Part shown: one piece after another, positions 34,147 through 41,611 of the stretch
How the letters are laid out: each line of letters opens with the position of its first letter
Numbering within the stretch: position 1 is the stretch's first letter
Source of the DNA: an uncultured Oscillospiraceae bacterium
Lineage (GTDB): Bacteria > Bacillota > Clostridia > Oscillospirales > Ruminococcaceae
DNA: 64,000 nucleotides
Direction: 5' to 3'
NCBI GenBank assembly: GCA_905197685.1
Contig: CAJJZS010000009.1
Location: forward strand, 25,451-89,450
Notes under the pieces: model-generated
Told to the model about the DNA's origin: nothing
The model's database searches: none
What the model saw: the letters and a program-made list of their open reading frames with translations, nothing else
Program-made: the position numbers and the translations under genes

Positions 34147-34737
34147 ATGGAACAGATGCTCCGTCGGCAGCAGGAAGAAAAGAGGGAACACCTGCTTCGC
34201 TCGGCATATGAGCTGTTTTTGGAAAAAGGCGTTTCCAAAACAAGCGTGGACGATATTGCCAAACGGGCAGGAACAGCCAAAGGAACCTTTTACCTTTATT
34301 TTCGGGACAAGCTGCAAGCGTGGGAAGCGGTTGTGATGCAAATCAGCAACGGAGTTCTTACAAAGGCGAAAAAGGAGCTGGAACAGAAAAATATTCCCGA
34401 TATGGTGGACCGCATTTTGTTTGTGGCAGATTATATCATCGAATATTTTCGCGCCCATACCGATGTGCTGTGTATGGTACAGCGCAATTTTTCCTGGCCG
34501 ATGCTGTTTCGTCAAATGCAGCAGGCAGAGGACAACACCCTTTGGCAGATGTTGGAACAATGCTTTTGCAGCCCGTATTTGAGCCGTTACACAATGGAAG
34601 AGGCATATCGGATGATGTTTGTCATTGTGGAGATGGTCGGTTCTATCAGCTATACCTCCATTATTCACAATCAGCCTGCACCCATCGACTGCATGAAGCC
34701 GATTTTGTTCCGCAGTATCCGAAAAATTTTAATGTAG
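34147..34737 (+). CDS. TetR/AcrR-family transcriptional regulator
   Basis: 196 aa from the ATG with AGGAGGAACG upstream. HTH: LLRSAYELFLEKGVSKTSVDDIAKRAGTAKGTFYLYFRDK. Co-transcribed behind ansA and closed by a strong terminator. Target and ligand are unknown. Confidence 0.88.
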   Translation: MEQMLRRQQEEKREHLLRSAYELFLEKGVSKTSVDDIAKRAGTAKGTFYLYFRDKLQAWEAVVMQISNGVLTKAKKELEQKNIPDMVDRILFVADYIIEYFRAHTDVLCMVQRNFSWPMLFRQMQQAEDNTLWQMLEQCFCSPYLSRYTMEEAYRMMFVIVEMVGSISYTSIIHNQPAPIDCMKPILFRSIRKILM

Positions 34738-34750
34738 AAAGTAATTAAAA

Positions 34751-34789
34751 ACAGCAAAGGTTCGGGCAAACTGCCCGAACCTTTGCTGT
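34751..34789 (+). terminator. Terminator after the tetR gene
   Basis: Perfect 17-bp stem starting ACAGCAAAGGTTCGGGC with a 5-nt loop. Confidence 0.85.
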
Positions 34790-34804
34790 AAAAGGGGAGT
34801 TTAT

Positions 34805-35728
34805 ATGACAGAACAAGATTGTAAACAAGATGATTTACAGCAGAAGAACGGTTGTACCCTCTGTCCCAGACAGTGCGGTGTGGACCGCAGCAGGTTTGTT
34901 GGAAGGTGCAAGGTTGGCAGTCGGGTAAAACTGGCGCGAGCTGCCCTGCACTTTTGGGAAGAACCTTGCATAAGCGGGGAAAGCGGCTCGGGAACGGTGT
35001 TTTTTTCCGGTTGTTCGCTCGGTTGTGTTTTTTGCCAGAACTACCCAATCAGCGCGCAGGGCTTTGGAAAAGAGGTCAGCATTGAACGCTTGTCCGAAAT
35101 TTTTCTGGAACTTCAAGAACAGGGAGCAAACAACATTAACCTTGTAACAGGCGGGCATTTTGTTCCGCAAATTGTACAGGCATTGGATTTGGTTCGTGAT
35201 AAGCTCACCATTCCGGTTGTTTATAACAGCAGCGGATATGAAACGGTGCAGACGCTGCGCTTGCTGAAAGGATATGTCGATATTTATCTGCCGGATTTAA
35301 AATATTTTTCTTCTGCGCGTTCCGAACGATATTCCCACGCGCCCGATTATTTTGCGGTTGCGTCGCAAGCGATTCGGGAGATGTTTTCTCAGGTGGGAGC
35401 GGTTCGCTTTGACAGCAACGGAATGTTGCAAAAAGGAATGATTGTCCGACATATGGTGATGCCGGACGGCGCGGAGGACAGCATGGACATTCTGACATGG
35501 ATTGCTGAAAATCTGCCGCTGGATGACATTTTGGTAAGCGTGATGAGCCAGTACACTCCGTTTTATCAAAGTGAGAACTATCCCGAAATCAACCGCAGGC
35601 TCAATCAAAAGGAATATGACCGCGTTCTTGATTGGATGGACTGTATGGGGATTGAAAACGGGTTTGTGCAGGAATTAAGCTCCGCAAAAGAAGAATACAC
35701 CCCCGATTTTTCCTTGCAGGGGGTATAA
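34805..35728 (+). CDS. Radical SAM protein, PflX type
   Basis: 307 aa of the uncharacterised PflX-like family. The N-terminal CTLCPRQCGVDR...GRC cysteines are followed by the radical SAM motif FFSGCSLGCVFCQNYPIS (CxxxCxxC) and GGHFVPQI. It resembles pyruvate formate-lyase activases but lacks the extra ferredoxin clusters. The target of the radical chemistry is unknown. Confidence 0.85.
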   Translation: MTEQDCKQDDLQQKNGCTLCPRQCGVDRSRFVGRCKVGSRVKLARAALHFWEEPCISGESGSGTVFFSGCSLGCVFCQNYPISAQGFGKEVSIERLSEIFLELQEQGANNINLVTGGHFVPQIVQALDLVRDKLTIPVVYNSSGYETVQTLRLLKGYVDIYLPDLKYFSSARSERYSHAPDYFAVASQAIREMFSQVGAVRFDSNGMLQKGMIVRHMVMPDGAEDSMDILTWIAENLPLDDILVSVMSQYTPFYQSENYPEINRRLNQKEYDRVLDWMDCMGIENGFVQELSSAKEEYTPDFSLQGV

Positions 35729-35737
35729 AAAACAAAA

Positions 35738-35782
35738 GGGAAGAAAGATATTTGATTTGCAACTTTCTTCCCTCTTATTTTT
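35738..35782 (+). terminator. Terminator after the radical SAM gene
   Basis: GGGAAGAAAG/CTTTCTTCCC stem followed by a T-rich run. Confidence 0.75.
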
Positions 35783-35802
35783 GAAATTGTTTTCGGACAA
35801 AG

Positions 35803-35837
35803 AAAAAAGTCTGAATGTAATTTACATTCAGACTTTT
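35803..35837. terminator. Terminator of the tRNA cluster
   Basis: AAAAAGTCTGAATGTAA/TTACATTCAGACTTTTT stem abutting the 3' end of tRNA-Tyr; works on the minus strand. Confidence 0.85.
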
Positions 35838-35922
35838 TGGTGGGCGAGGGTGGATTCGGACCACCGAAGTCACTGACAACAGATTTACAGTCTGCCCCCT
35901 TTGGCCACTCGGGAACTCGCCC
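35838..35922 (-). tRNA. tRNA-Tyr (GTA)
   Basis: 85 nt including an encoded CCA. Acceptor GGGCGAG/CTCGCCC, long variable arm as expected for Tyr, anticodon GTA at 35888-35886. Confidence 0.96.
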
Positions 35923-35944
35923 ATATGAAATTTTTAAAATTTAG

Positions 35945-36020
35945 TGGAGCTGGTGGACGGACTTGAACCCCCGACCTGCTGATTACAAATCAGCTGCTCT
36001 ACCAACTGAGCTACACCAGC
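35945..36020 (-). tRNA. tRNA-Thr (TGT)
   Basis: 76 nt with encoded CCA. Acceptor GCTGGTG/CACCAGC, anticodon TGT at 35987-35985, and a GGTTCAA T-loop. Confidence 0.96.
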
Positions 36021-36094
36021 GTATTGTGTGTAAAACAGCTTCTTTATTATATCAAAGGTTTTGCTGTTTGTCAATAGCTTTCACTAAATTTTTT

Positions 36095-36171
36095 TGGTCG
36101 AGGCGACAGGACTTGAACCTGCGGCATCTTGGTCCCAAACCAAGCACTCTACCAAACTGAGCTACGCCTCG
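36095..36171 (-). tRNA. tRNA-Pro (TGG)
   Basis: 77 nt with encoded CCA. Acceptor CGAGGCG/CGCCTCG, anticodon TGG at 36137-36135. Confidence 0.96.
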
Positions 36172-36186
36172 TTGAGCACGAAACTT

Positions 36187-36215
36187 ATTATATCTTATTT
36201 ATCGAGCTTTGTCAA
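36187..36215 (-). promoter_or_regulatory. Promoter of the Pro-Thr-Tyr tRNA cluster
   Basis: TTGACA, 17-nt spacer, TATAAT on the minus strand, ending 15 nt before tRNA-Pro. Confidence 0.88.
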
Positions 36216-36317
36216 CACCTTTTTTCAAGTTTTTTTGCTTTTTTCGTTTTTGTTGTTTTACCGTGATTTTGCCGCAAAGAATTCGCGGGAAACAGCCGCT
36301 TTTCCCCGCCTGTTCCC

Positions 36318-36346
36318 TTGACTTCCTTTTGAAAATTGTTTATCAT
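36318..36346 (+). promoter_or_regulatory. Promoter of glyS
   Basis: TTGACT, 17-nt spacer, TATCAT. The leader is only about 95 nt with a small GAGGAAA/TTTCCTC hairpin; no T-box is seen. Confidence 0.7.
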
Positions 36347-36448
36347 TAAACAATACGGAGGAAAAGATTTCCTCGTTACTTCCTATTTATATAAGGGCAG
36401 GTTATCTATGAGGGCTTTTGGCTTAATTTTATCCGCAGGGAGGAATAT

Positions 36449-37834
36449 ATGATGAACAACACGGAAAAAACAATGGAAAAGGTTGTTGCCTTGTGCAAGG
36501 GCAGGGGCTTTGTTTTTGCAGGTTCCGAAATTTACGGCGGCCTTTCTAATACATGGGACTACGGTCCGCTGGGCGTAGAGCTGAAAAACAATGTAAAACG
36601 CGCATGGTGGAAACGCTTTGTTCAGCAGAATCCGTACAATGTCGGACTGGACAGCGCAATTTTGATGAATCCGGAAGTTTGGGTTGCTACCGGACACGTC
36701 GGCGGATTCTCCGACCCGCTGATGGACTGCAAAGACTGCAAAACCCGTCACCGCGCCGACAAACTGATTGAAGATTTTACCGGAAAATCCGCAGACGGTT
36801 GGAGCAACGAAGAGATGATGAACTTCATCAAAGAAAACGGAATCAAATGCCCGAACTGCGGCAGCACAAACTTCACCGATATTCGTCAGTTTAACCTGAT
36901 GTTTAAAACCTTCCAGGGCGTTACCGAAGACGCAAAAAGCCAGATTTACCTGCGTCCGGAAACTGCGCAGGGTATCTTTGTAAACTTCGCAAACGTTCAG
37001 CGTACCACCAGAAAGAAACTGCCTTTCGGTATTGCGCAGATCGGTAAATCGTTCCGCAACGAGATTACCCCCGGAAACTTCACCTTCCGCACCAGAGAAT
37101 TTGAACAAATGGAGCTGGAATTTTTCTGCAAACCGGACACCGATTTGGAATGGTTCCAATACTGGAAGGATTTCTGCCACAAATGGCTGCTTGATTTGGG
37201 GCTGCATGACGAAAATCTGCGCCTGAGAGATCACGATCCGGAAGAGCTTTCCTTCTATTCCAAAGCAACCACCGACTTTGAATTTTTGTTCCCGTTCGGT
37301 TGGGGCGAGCTGTGGGGAATTGCAGACCGCACCAATTATGACCTGTCCCGCCATGCGGAACATTCGGGCAAGCCGCTGGAATACTTTGACCAGGAAACCA
37401 ACGAACATTATATCCCATATGTTATCGAGCCTTCTTTGGGCGCAGACCGCGTTGTGCTTGCCTTTTTGTGCGACGCTTATGACGAGGAAGTTGTGGACGT
37501 AGAGAAAAACGATACCCGCGTTGTAATGCGCCTGCATCCTGCGTTGGCTCCGTTTAAGGCTTGCGTTCTGCCGCTTTCTAAAAAGCTCTCCGAAGAAGCG
37601 ACCGCGCTGTATTCCGAGCTTTCCGAGCATTTCATGGTAGATTATGATGAGGCAGGTTCCATCGGTAAGCGTTACCGCCGCCAGGATGAAATCGGCACAC
37701 CGTTCTGCATTACCTATGACTTTGAATCGAAAGAGGACGGCTGCGTCACCGTTCGTGACCGCGACACCATGCAGCAGGAAAGAATCCCGATGAAGGATTT
37801 GACCCACTACATCATCAAAAAGCTGAAATTCTAA
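36449..37834 (+). CDS. glyS: Glycyl-tRNA synthetase, single-chain alpha2 type
   Basis: 461 aa, class II synthetase of the dimeric alpha2 type rather than the alpha2beta2 GlyQS. Motif 1 region LSNTWDYGPLGVELKNNVKRAWW, motif 2 GKSFRNEITP...TREFEQMELEFF, motif 3 PSLGADRVVLAFL and the anticodon-binding domain at the end are seen. Two adjacent ATG codons follow GGGAGGAAT; either may start. Confidence 0.95.
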   Translation: MMNNTEKTMEKVVALCKGRGFVFAGSEIYGGLSNTWDYGPLGVELKNNVKRAWWKRFVQQNPYNVGLDSAILMNPEVWVATGHVGGFSDPLMDCKDCKTRHRADKLIEDFTGKSADGWSNEEMMNFIKENGIKCPNCGSTNFTDIRQFNLMFKTFQGVTEDAKSQIYLRPETAQGIFVNFANVQRTTRKKLPFGIAQIGKSFRNEITPGNFTFRTREFEQMELEFFCKPDTDLEWFQYWKDFCHKWLLDLGLHDENLRLRDHDPEELSFYSKATTDFEFLFPFGWGELWGIADRTNYDLSRHAEHSGKPLEYFDQETNEHYIPYVIEPSLGADRVVLAFLCDAYDEEVVDVEKNDTRVVMRLHPALAPFKACVLPLSKKLSEEATALYSELSEHFMVDYDEAGSIGKRYRRQDEIGTPFCITYDFESKEDGCVTVRDRDTMQQERIPMKDLTHYIIKKLKF

Positions 37835-37860
37835 TCTGTTTGTAAAACAATGCAAAGAAA

Positions 37861-37892
37861 AGTCCCCTGCCGGAATAGACAGGGGACTTTTT
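37861..37892 (+). terminator. Terminator of glyS
   Basis: AGTCCCCTG/CAGGGGACT followed by five T. Confidence 0.85.
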
Positions 37893-37916
37893 ACATTTAT
37901 CTGAAAGGAGGACAAT

Positions 37917-37958
37917 ATATCAAGTATGAGATATCAAGTATGAGATATCAAGTATGAT
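37917..37958 (+). repeat. Three tandem 14-bp repeats
   Basis: Unit ATATCAAGTATGAG occurs three times (the last ends in T) with no spacer, directly upstream of the left arm of the operator at 37959. Confidence 0.9.
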
Positions 37959-38025
37959 ATATCGTTTTAAGAAAAATAAATTATCAGAAAACGATATGTA
38001 CATTTTATCAAAAAAAGAATATGAT
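37959..38025 (+). promoter_or_regulatory. Operator-promoter of the secreted peptide gene (RiPP locus box 1)
   Basis: Perfect 10-bp arms ATATCGTTTT (37959-37968) and AAAACGATAT (37988-37997) with a 19-nt gap. The right arm runs into TGTACA (37997-38002), used as -35, then a 17-nt spacer and TATGAT (38020-38025). The same layout, with identical spacings, recurs before the RiPP precursor at 39329-39394. A weak -35 next to an operator suggests activation by the adjacent HTH-TPR regulator. Confidence 0.75.
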
Positions 38026-38076
38026 AGGGGTGTCAAAACAAATTACATTAAATTAAACAGAAAGTAGGAATGATCA

Positions 38077-38244
38077 ATGAAAAAGAAAATGACATCCCTG
38101 TTATCCGCAATGCTGTGCGCAGCGATGGTGTTCACTGCTCCGATTTCCGTCTGCCAAGCCGATGAGCCGGACAAACAGCCGACACAAACGGAAGAGCAGG
38201 ACGGAAAACCGTTTACAGAAGATAGTCGTGATGACGATTTTTAA
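38077..38244 (+). CDS. Small secreted peptide, candidate PapR-like signalling pro-peptide
   Basis: 55 aa. A typical signal peptide (KKK, hydrophobic core to about residue 27, likely cut near VCQA) is followed by an acidic, Pro/Gln-rich tail ending TEDSRDDDF. AGTAGGAATG is upstream of the ATG. It is convergent with, and overlaps by four bases, the HTH-TPR regulator. Secreted pro-peptides whose C-terminal few residues become the signal are the partners of PlcR/NprR-type regulators; that role is inferred from position, size and the shared operator. Confidence 0.65.
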   Translation: MKKKMTSLLSAMLCAAMVFTAPISVCQADEPDKQPTQTEEQDGKPFTEDSRDDDF

Positions 38245-39166
38245 AGGTCAAGATTTAAATATTCTTTTGCTTCTTTTTTAGTTTTTTCTGCCTCATAAAA
38301 TTGTTTTAAGACTAAGTGAGCATAATAAGCTTGTCGATAATATTCACAGCTTTGTTCGTTATCGCCTAGACGGTGATAACATTCTGCAATGATGCCCAAA
38401 TCTCCCGGTAAGGTAGAGTAACTTCCGAATTTGATACAGGCATCCTGTCCCTCTTTGGCAAGCTCAATCGCATCTTGGTAGTGCCCGAGCAGGTCAAGGG
38501 TGCGGGAGTAATTAAAGGAAACCAAAGGAAGCAAGCCGCCCGATTGGGTAATATTTTGGAAGTTTTTCTTCACATATTTCAGCAGCTGATAGTAGATATC
38601 GGCTGCTTTTTTATATTCTCCCATATTGGAGTAAACATTGGCAATCTGGTTGATTATCTTTGCCTCATCTACGGTACAGCGGTATTTGTTCAGTTCCTCC
38701 AAATCAATCTCCGGCGAGGTTAAGCGGAGGGCATTCATAAGCATTTCCAACTGCTGCGGCAGCGGATAGGGGTGAATGGTTCCGTCCGGCTCTGCTTCTC
38801 CCAAAATGACGCGGGAGCGCAGGATAAATGTTGGATGTACGCTTCTTTGGAAACATCCAACTTCTTTAATTGGTTCAGCAGTTCAATGCCTTCCTGCGGG
38901 TCTTTGCGGACATTGCAGGAAACAATCCGCTTTTGCAGCTCTTCAATTTCAATTTCTTCCGTAGTAAGCAGCGCATGGTAGCGGGATTCGGGTAAATCCA
39001 GTTTTTGAAAGATGCGCCGCAGCTTGGAAAAGGAGGGAACCTGTGTTCCGTTTTCCAGACGGGAAATGGTGATGGGTTCGCAAATCCCATCGGAAAGTTT
39101 TGATTGGGTCAGTCCCAATGCAATACGCTTTTCTCTGATAACTTCTCCGAGCAAATCAATTTTCAT
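38241..39166 (-). pseudogene. HTH-TPR (RRNPP/PlcR-like) regulator, frameshifted as sequenced
   Basis: The N-terminal part has an XRE HTH (IREKRIALGLTQSKLSDGICEPITISRLENGTQVPSFSKLRRIFQKL) with GAGGGAGG before the ATG. The C-terminal part, in another frame, has TPR-like helices (ANVYSNMGEYKKAADIYYQLLKYVKKN, GIIAECYHRLGDNEQSCEYYRQAYYAHL). The two halves join between YIQHL and LRSRVILGEAEPDG near 38822-38830, where one base appears to be missing. Together they would make about 308 aa, the size of PlcR/Rgg-type peptide-binding regulators. This may be a real inactivation or a sequence error. Confidence 0.75.
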
Positions 39167-39241
39167 AAAAGAACCTCCCTCAGTTCAATAAAAATGTGTT
39201 TGTAATTATAAATGTAATACAGACTTAAATTTTATAATATA

Positions 39242-39270
39242 ATTTTATCACTTTTTGAATAATAAGTCAA
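39242..39270 (-). promoter_or_regulatory. Promoter of the HTH-TPR regulator
   Basis: TTGACT, 17-nt spacer, TAAAAT on the minus strand, about 70 nt before the start codon. Confidence 0.65.
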
Positions 39271-39328
39271 TAATGACATAAAATTATTTTAATTTAAGAT
39301 AATTTAGTATAATTTGTATAATTGTGGG

Positions 39329-39394
39329 TATCGCTTTCAGATAATTATTTTTTCAAAAAGCGATATGTACACCAGTGAAAAAAGGGAATATAAT
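39329..39394 (+). promoter_or_regulatory. Operator-promoter of the RiPP operon (box 2)
   Basis: Arms TATCGCTTT (39329-39337) and AAAGCGATA (39357-39365), 19-nt gap, then TGTACA (39366-39371), 17-nt spacer and TATAAT (39389-39394). All spacings equal those of box 1. The transcript would start near 39401 and carries a CAACAGCA/TGCTGTTG hairpin in its leader of about 165 nt. Confidence 0.75.
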
Positions 39395-39567
39395 AAAGCC
39401 ACAACAACAGCACAGGTAAAAACAAAAGGCTGCTGTTGAAAAATAAAAAAGATATGGCAAGCTTAAAACGAAAAAATCAAAGATTTAAAAATAGAAAATT
39501 TTCATTTGAAATTTGTTTTTTCATTTTATCTGCTATGGTCTTTATTACAGAAAGGAGAGAAAATGCC

Positions 39568-39675
39568 ATGAAAAAAGAGACTTATACCAAATCTTCTTTC
39601 GCTTTTGATTCTATCAAATTACAGCGTAATGATGACAGTGGATGTGGTAATCAGGGTGCATGTAATGGGAAGTAG
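39568..39675 (+). CDS. RiPP precursor peptide with two-cysteine core
   Basis: 35 aa starting MKKETYTKSSFAFDSIKLQR and ending in the Gly/Asn-rich core NDDSGCGNQGACNGK, with Cys26 and Cys32. AAAGGAGAG lies before the ATG. A leader with a hydrophobic patch (FAFDSIKL) suits docking to a PqqD-like protein, and the CX5C core suits thioether formation by the downstream SPASM radical SAM enzyme. It is first in the operon, before the exporter, recognition protein and maturase. Too short for routine gene finders. Confidence 0.75.
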   Translation: MKKETYTKSSFAFDSIKLQRNDDSGCGNQGACNGK

Positions 39676-39698
39676 ACCATTTACTAAATAGTCGATAT

Positions 39699-39752
39699 AT
39701 AAATCATACTATGGTAATTTATAAAATATATTTTTACCATAGTATGATTTAT
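39699..39752 (+). terminator. Long hairpin between precursor and exporter genes
   Basis: Perfect 19-bp arms beginning ATAAATCATACTATGG with a 16-nt loop and no strong U tract. It probably acts as a partial terminator or mRNA stabiliser so that precursor mRNA exceeds that of the enzymes. Confidence 0.7.
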
Positions 39753-39782
39753 AATATTACATGAAAAAGAGGAAGGCAGAAA

Positions 39783-41336
39783 ATGAAATATTATGTTCTA
39801 AAAATATGGAAAACTATCGCAATCAAAATCATAACAGCATTTATTTCCATCATCGGAATTGCGGCAATGCCGTATATTACAAAGATGCTGTTTGATTATG
39901 ATTTTTCTAAAGGAATCAAAGGAGCAGCTTTTATTGTTCTGCTGTATATTTTAGCGATTGCGGTCGGTATGATTTTTGAATATATCAGCCAACGCCACGC
40001 ATGGAAGATAGAAAAAGAATTTAATATTTTAATGAAAAAAGATTTATTTGATTCTTTGCTTTCAAAAAATTATACCTCTTTTAAAAAATATGATGTATCC
40101 GATTACATCTCAATTTTTAGTAATGATGTGCGTGTATGCGAGCAATATGTTGAAAGTATTGTTGGAATTATTCAGACAGTGCTTCAACTGTTTGTTTACG
40201 GATTCTTCCTTTTTAATCTCGACTATCGTCTTGCGCTTGTCATTATTTTAATCTCTTTTTTGAGCTTGATTGTCCCAAAATTGACAGGAAAAGAGCTTGG
40301 AAAACGGAAGAAAGCGCATTTGTCAGGAATGGCAGCTTATACAGATTCAATCCGCGATTTATTGTCGGGATTTCGATTTGTCAATAATGAAACCAGAGAG
40401 AACATTTCCGAACGCCACAAAGAAGTTTTGGTATCGACGGAAAAGAAACAATATAATTTCGGTAAGTTTAATACCCTAACCAATGTTGTAACAGGAAGCA
40501 GTATGTATTTTCTGGAATGGATTGTGTTTGCTGTAATTGGTGTTTTACTTTTTCAAGGAGAAATTACTGTCGGTATTGCAAGCGCAGCTTTGGGATATAT
40601 ACAATCTTTCTGTTATCCTGTTGCTTATATCTTAAAGGAAATTAACAATGTTAATGCTTGCCGTTCTGCAACAGAAAAAATGATACCGTTGATTGAAGAA
40701 AAAGTTCCGCAGCTTCCTTCTGTGAAAGATTTTGAGTCTGCGATTGAATTTCAGGATGTTTCGGTAACATTAGGCGATTTTACATTTTCTCATTTTTCTC
40801 ATACATTTGAAAAAGGAAAAAAATATGCCATTGTGGGAGCAAGCGGAACGGGTAAATCAACCATTTTTAATCTGTTAATGCAGTATCTGATTCCTCAAGA
40901 AGGAAAAATTCTGATTGATGGGAAACCAATCAGCGGAAAGGATACCAGCAAGATTATGATTTGCGTGAATCAGTTTGAGCATATCTTCCACGCATCTTTT
41001 GATGAAAATACAACGATATTCGGGACTTACCCGAAAGAAGCAGTGCAAAATACACTGCATTATTTTGATAACAACAAGGTTAACAGCCTGACAGATAAAC
41101 AAAATGCCCAAGATTTAAGCGGCGGTGAAAACCAGATGATGCAGCTGATTCGTGCAATAGCGGCAGAAAAGCAAATCATCTTAATGGACGAATCTTTTTC
41201 CGCAGTGGATGCAGCAAATGCAAAGCAGCTGCAAGAAAAATTGTTGGAATTGGATAAAACGATTCTTTTTATCACTCATGATGTATCGGAAGAAAACCTT
41301 AAATATTTCGATGAAGTGGTAACATTGAAAAGGTAG
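39783..41336 (+). CDS. ABC exporter (fused membrane and ATPase domains) of the RiPP locus
   Basis: 517 aa, somewhat shorter than usual half-exporters. Membrane segments occupy residues 1-300. The ATPase has Walker A VGASGTGKST, signature QDLSGGENQ and Walker B IILMDESFSAVD. No C39 peptidase domain is attached, so leader removal needs another protease. The gene is distinctly AT-rich compared with flanking genes. It likely exports the matured peptide and gives self-protection. Confidence 0.85.
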   Translation: MKYYVLKIWKTIAIKIITAFISIIGIAAMPYITKMLFDYDFSKGIKGAAFIVLLYILAIAVGMIFEYISQRHAWKIEKEFNILMKKDLFDSLLSKNYTSFKKYDVSDYISIFSNDVRVCEQYVESIVGIIQTVLQLFVYGFFLFNLDYRLALVIILISFLSLIVPKLTGKELGKRKKAHLSGMAAYTDSIRDLLSGFRFVNNETRENISERHKEVLVSTEKKQYNFGKFNTLTNVVTGSSMYFLEWIVFAVIGVLLFQGEITVGIASAALGYIQSFCYPVAYILKEINNVNACRSATEKMIPLIEEKVPQLPSVKDFESAIEFQDVSVTLGDFTFSHFSHTFEKGKKYAIVGASGTGKSTIFNLLMQYLIPQEGKILIDGKPISGKDTSKIMICVNQFEHIFHASFDENTTIFGTYPKEAVQNTLHYFDNNKVNSLTDKQNAQDLSGGENQMMQLIRAIAAEKQIILMDESFSAVDAANAKQLQEKLLELDKTILFITHDVSEENLKYFDEVVTLKR

Positions 41337-41348
41337 GAGCGGTAAGAT

Positions 41349-41609
41349 ATGAAAATATTTCATTCAGACACGATTTCATGGACAGAGTTAGGGGATTTCG
41401 TTTTTATCTTTAACGAGGTTACCGGTACTTTTTTTAAGTTTGAAGGTGTTTTAAAGGAGCTGTGGCTGACTTTAGAATCCAGTAATGACTTTGAAGAAGT
41501 CGTTGAAAAAATTTTTAGTAAGTATGATGTTGAAAAGAACGAATTGCAGGAAGATTTATTGCAGGCGATTCAACAATTAGAAAATCAACAGCTGCTTATT
41601 CGGAGGTAA
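41349..41609 (+). CDS. PqqD-like peptide recognition protein (RRE)
   Basis: 86 aa of the PqqD fold: a beta hairpin DTISWTELGDFVFIFNEVTGTFFKFEG followed by three helices. Such proteins bind the leader of a RiPP precursor and deliver it to the radical SAM maturase. It ends two bases before the maturase gene, so the two are co-translated. Confidence 0.82.
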   Translation: MKIFHSDTISWTELGDFVFIFNEVTGTFFKFEGVLKELWLTLESSNDFEEVVEKIFSKYDVEKNELQEDLLQAIQQLENQQLLIRR

Positions 41610-41611
41610 TT

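Noticed and set aside
36318..36448. T-box leader before glyS
   Set aside because: The leader is under 100 nt and has neither a GGTGG-type T-box core nor a specifier arm.
37955..38067. A 37-codon frame MIYRFKKNKLSENDMYIL... over operator box 1
   Set aside because: It covers the operator and promoter, has no proper ribosome site and the dyad explains its sequence.
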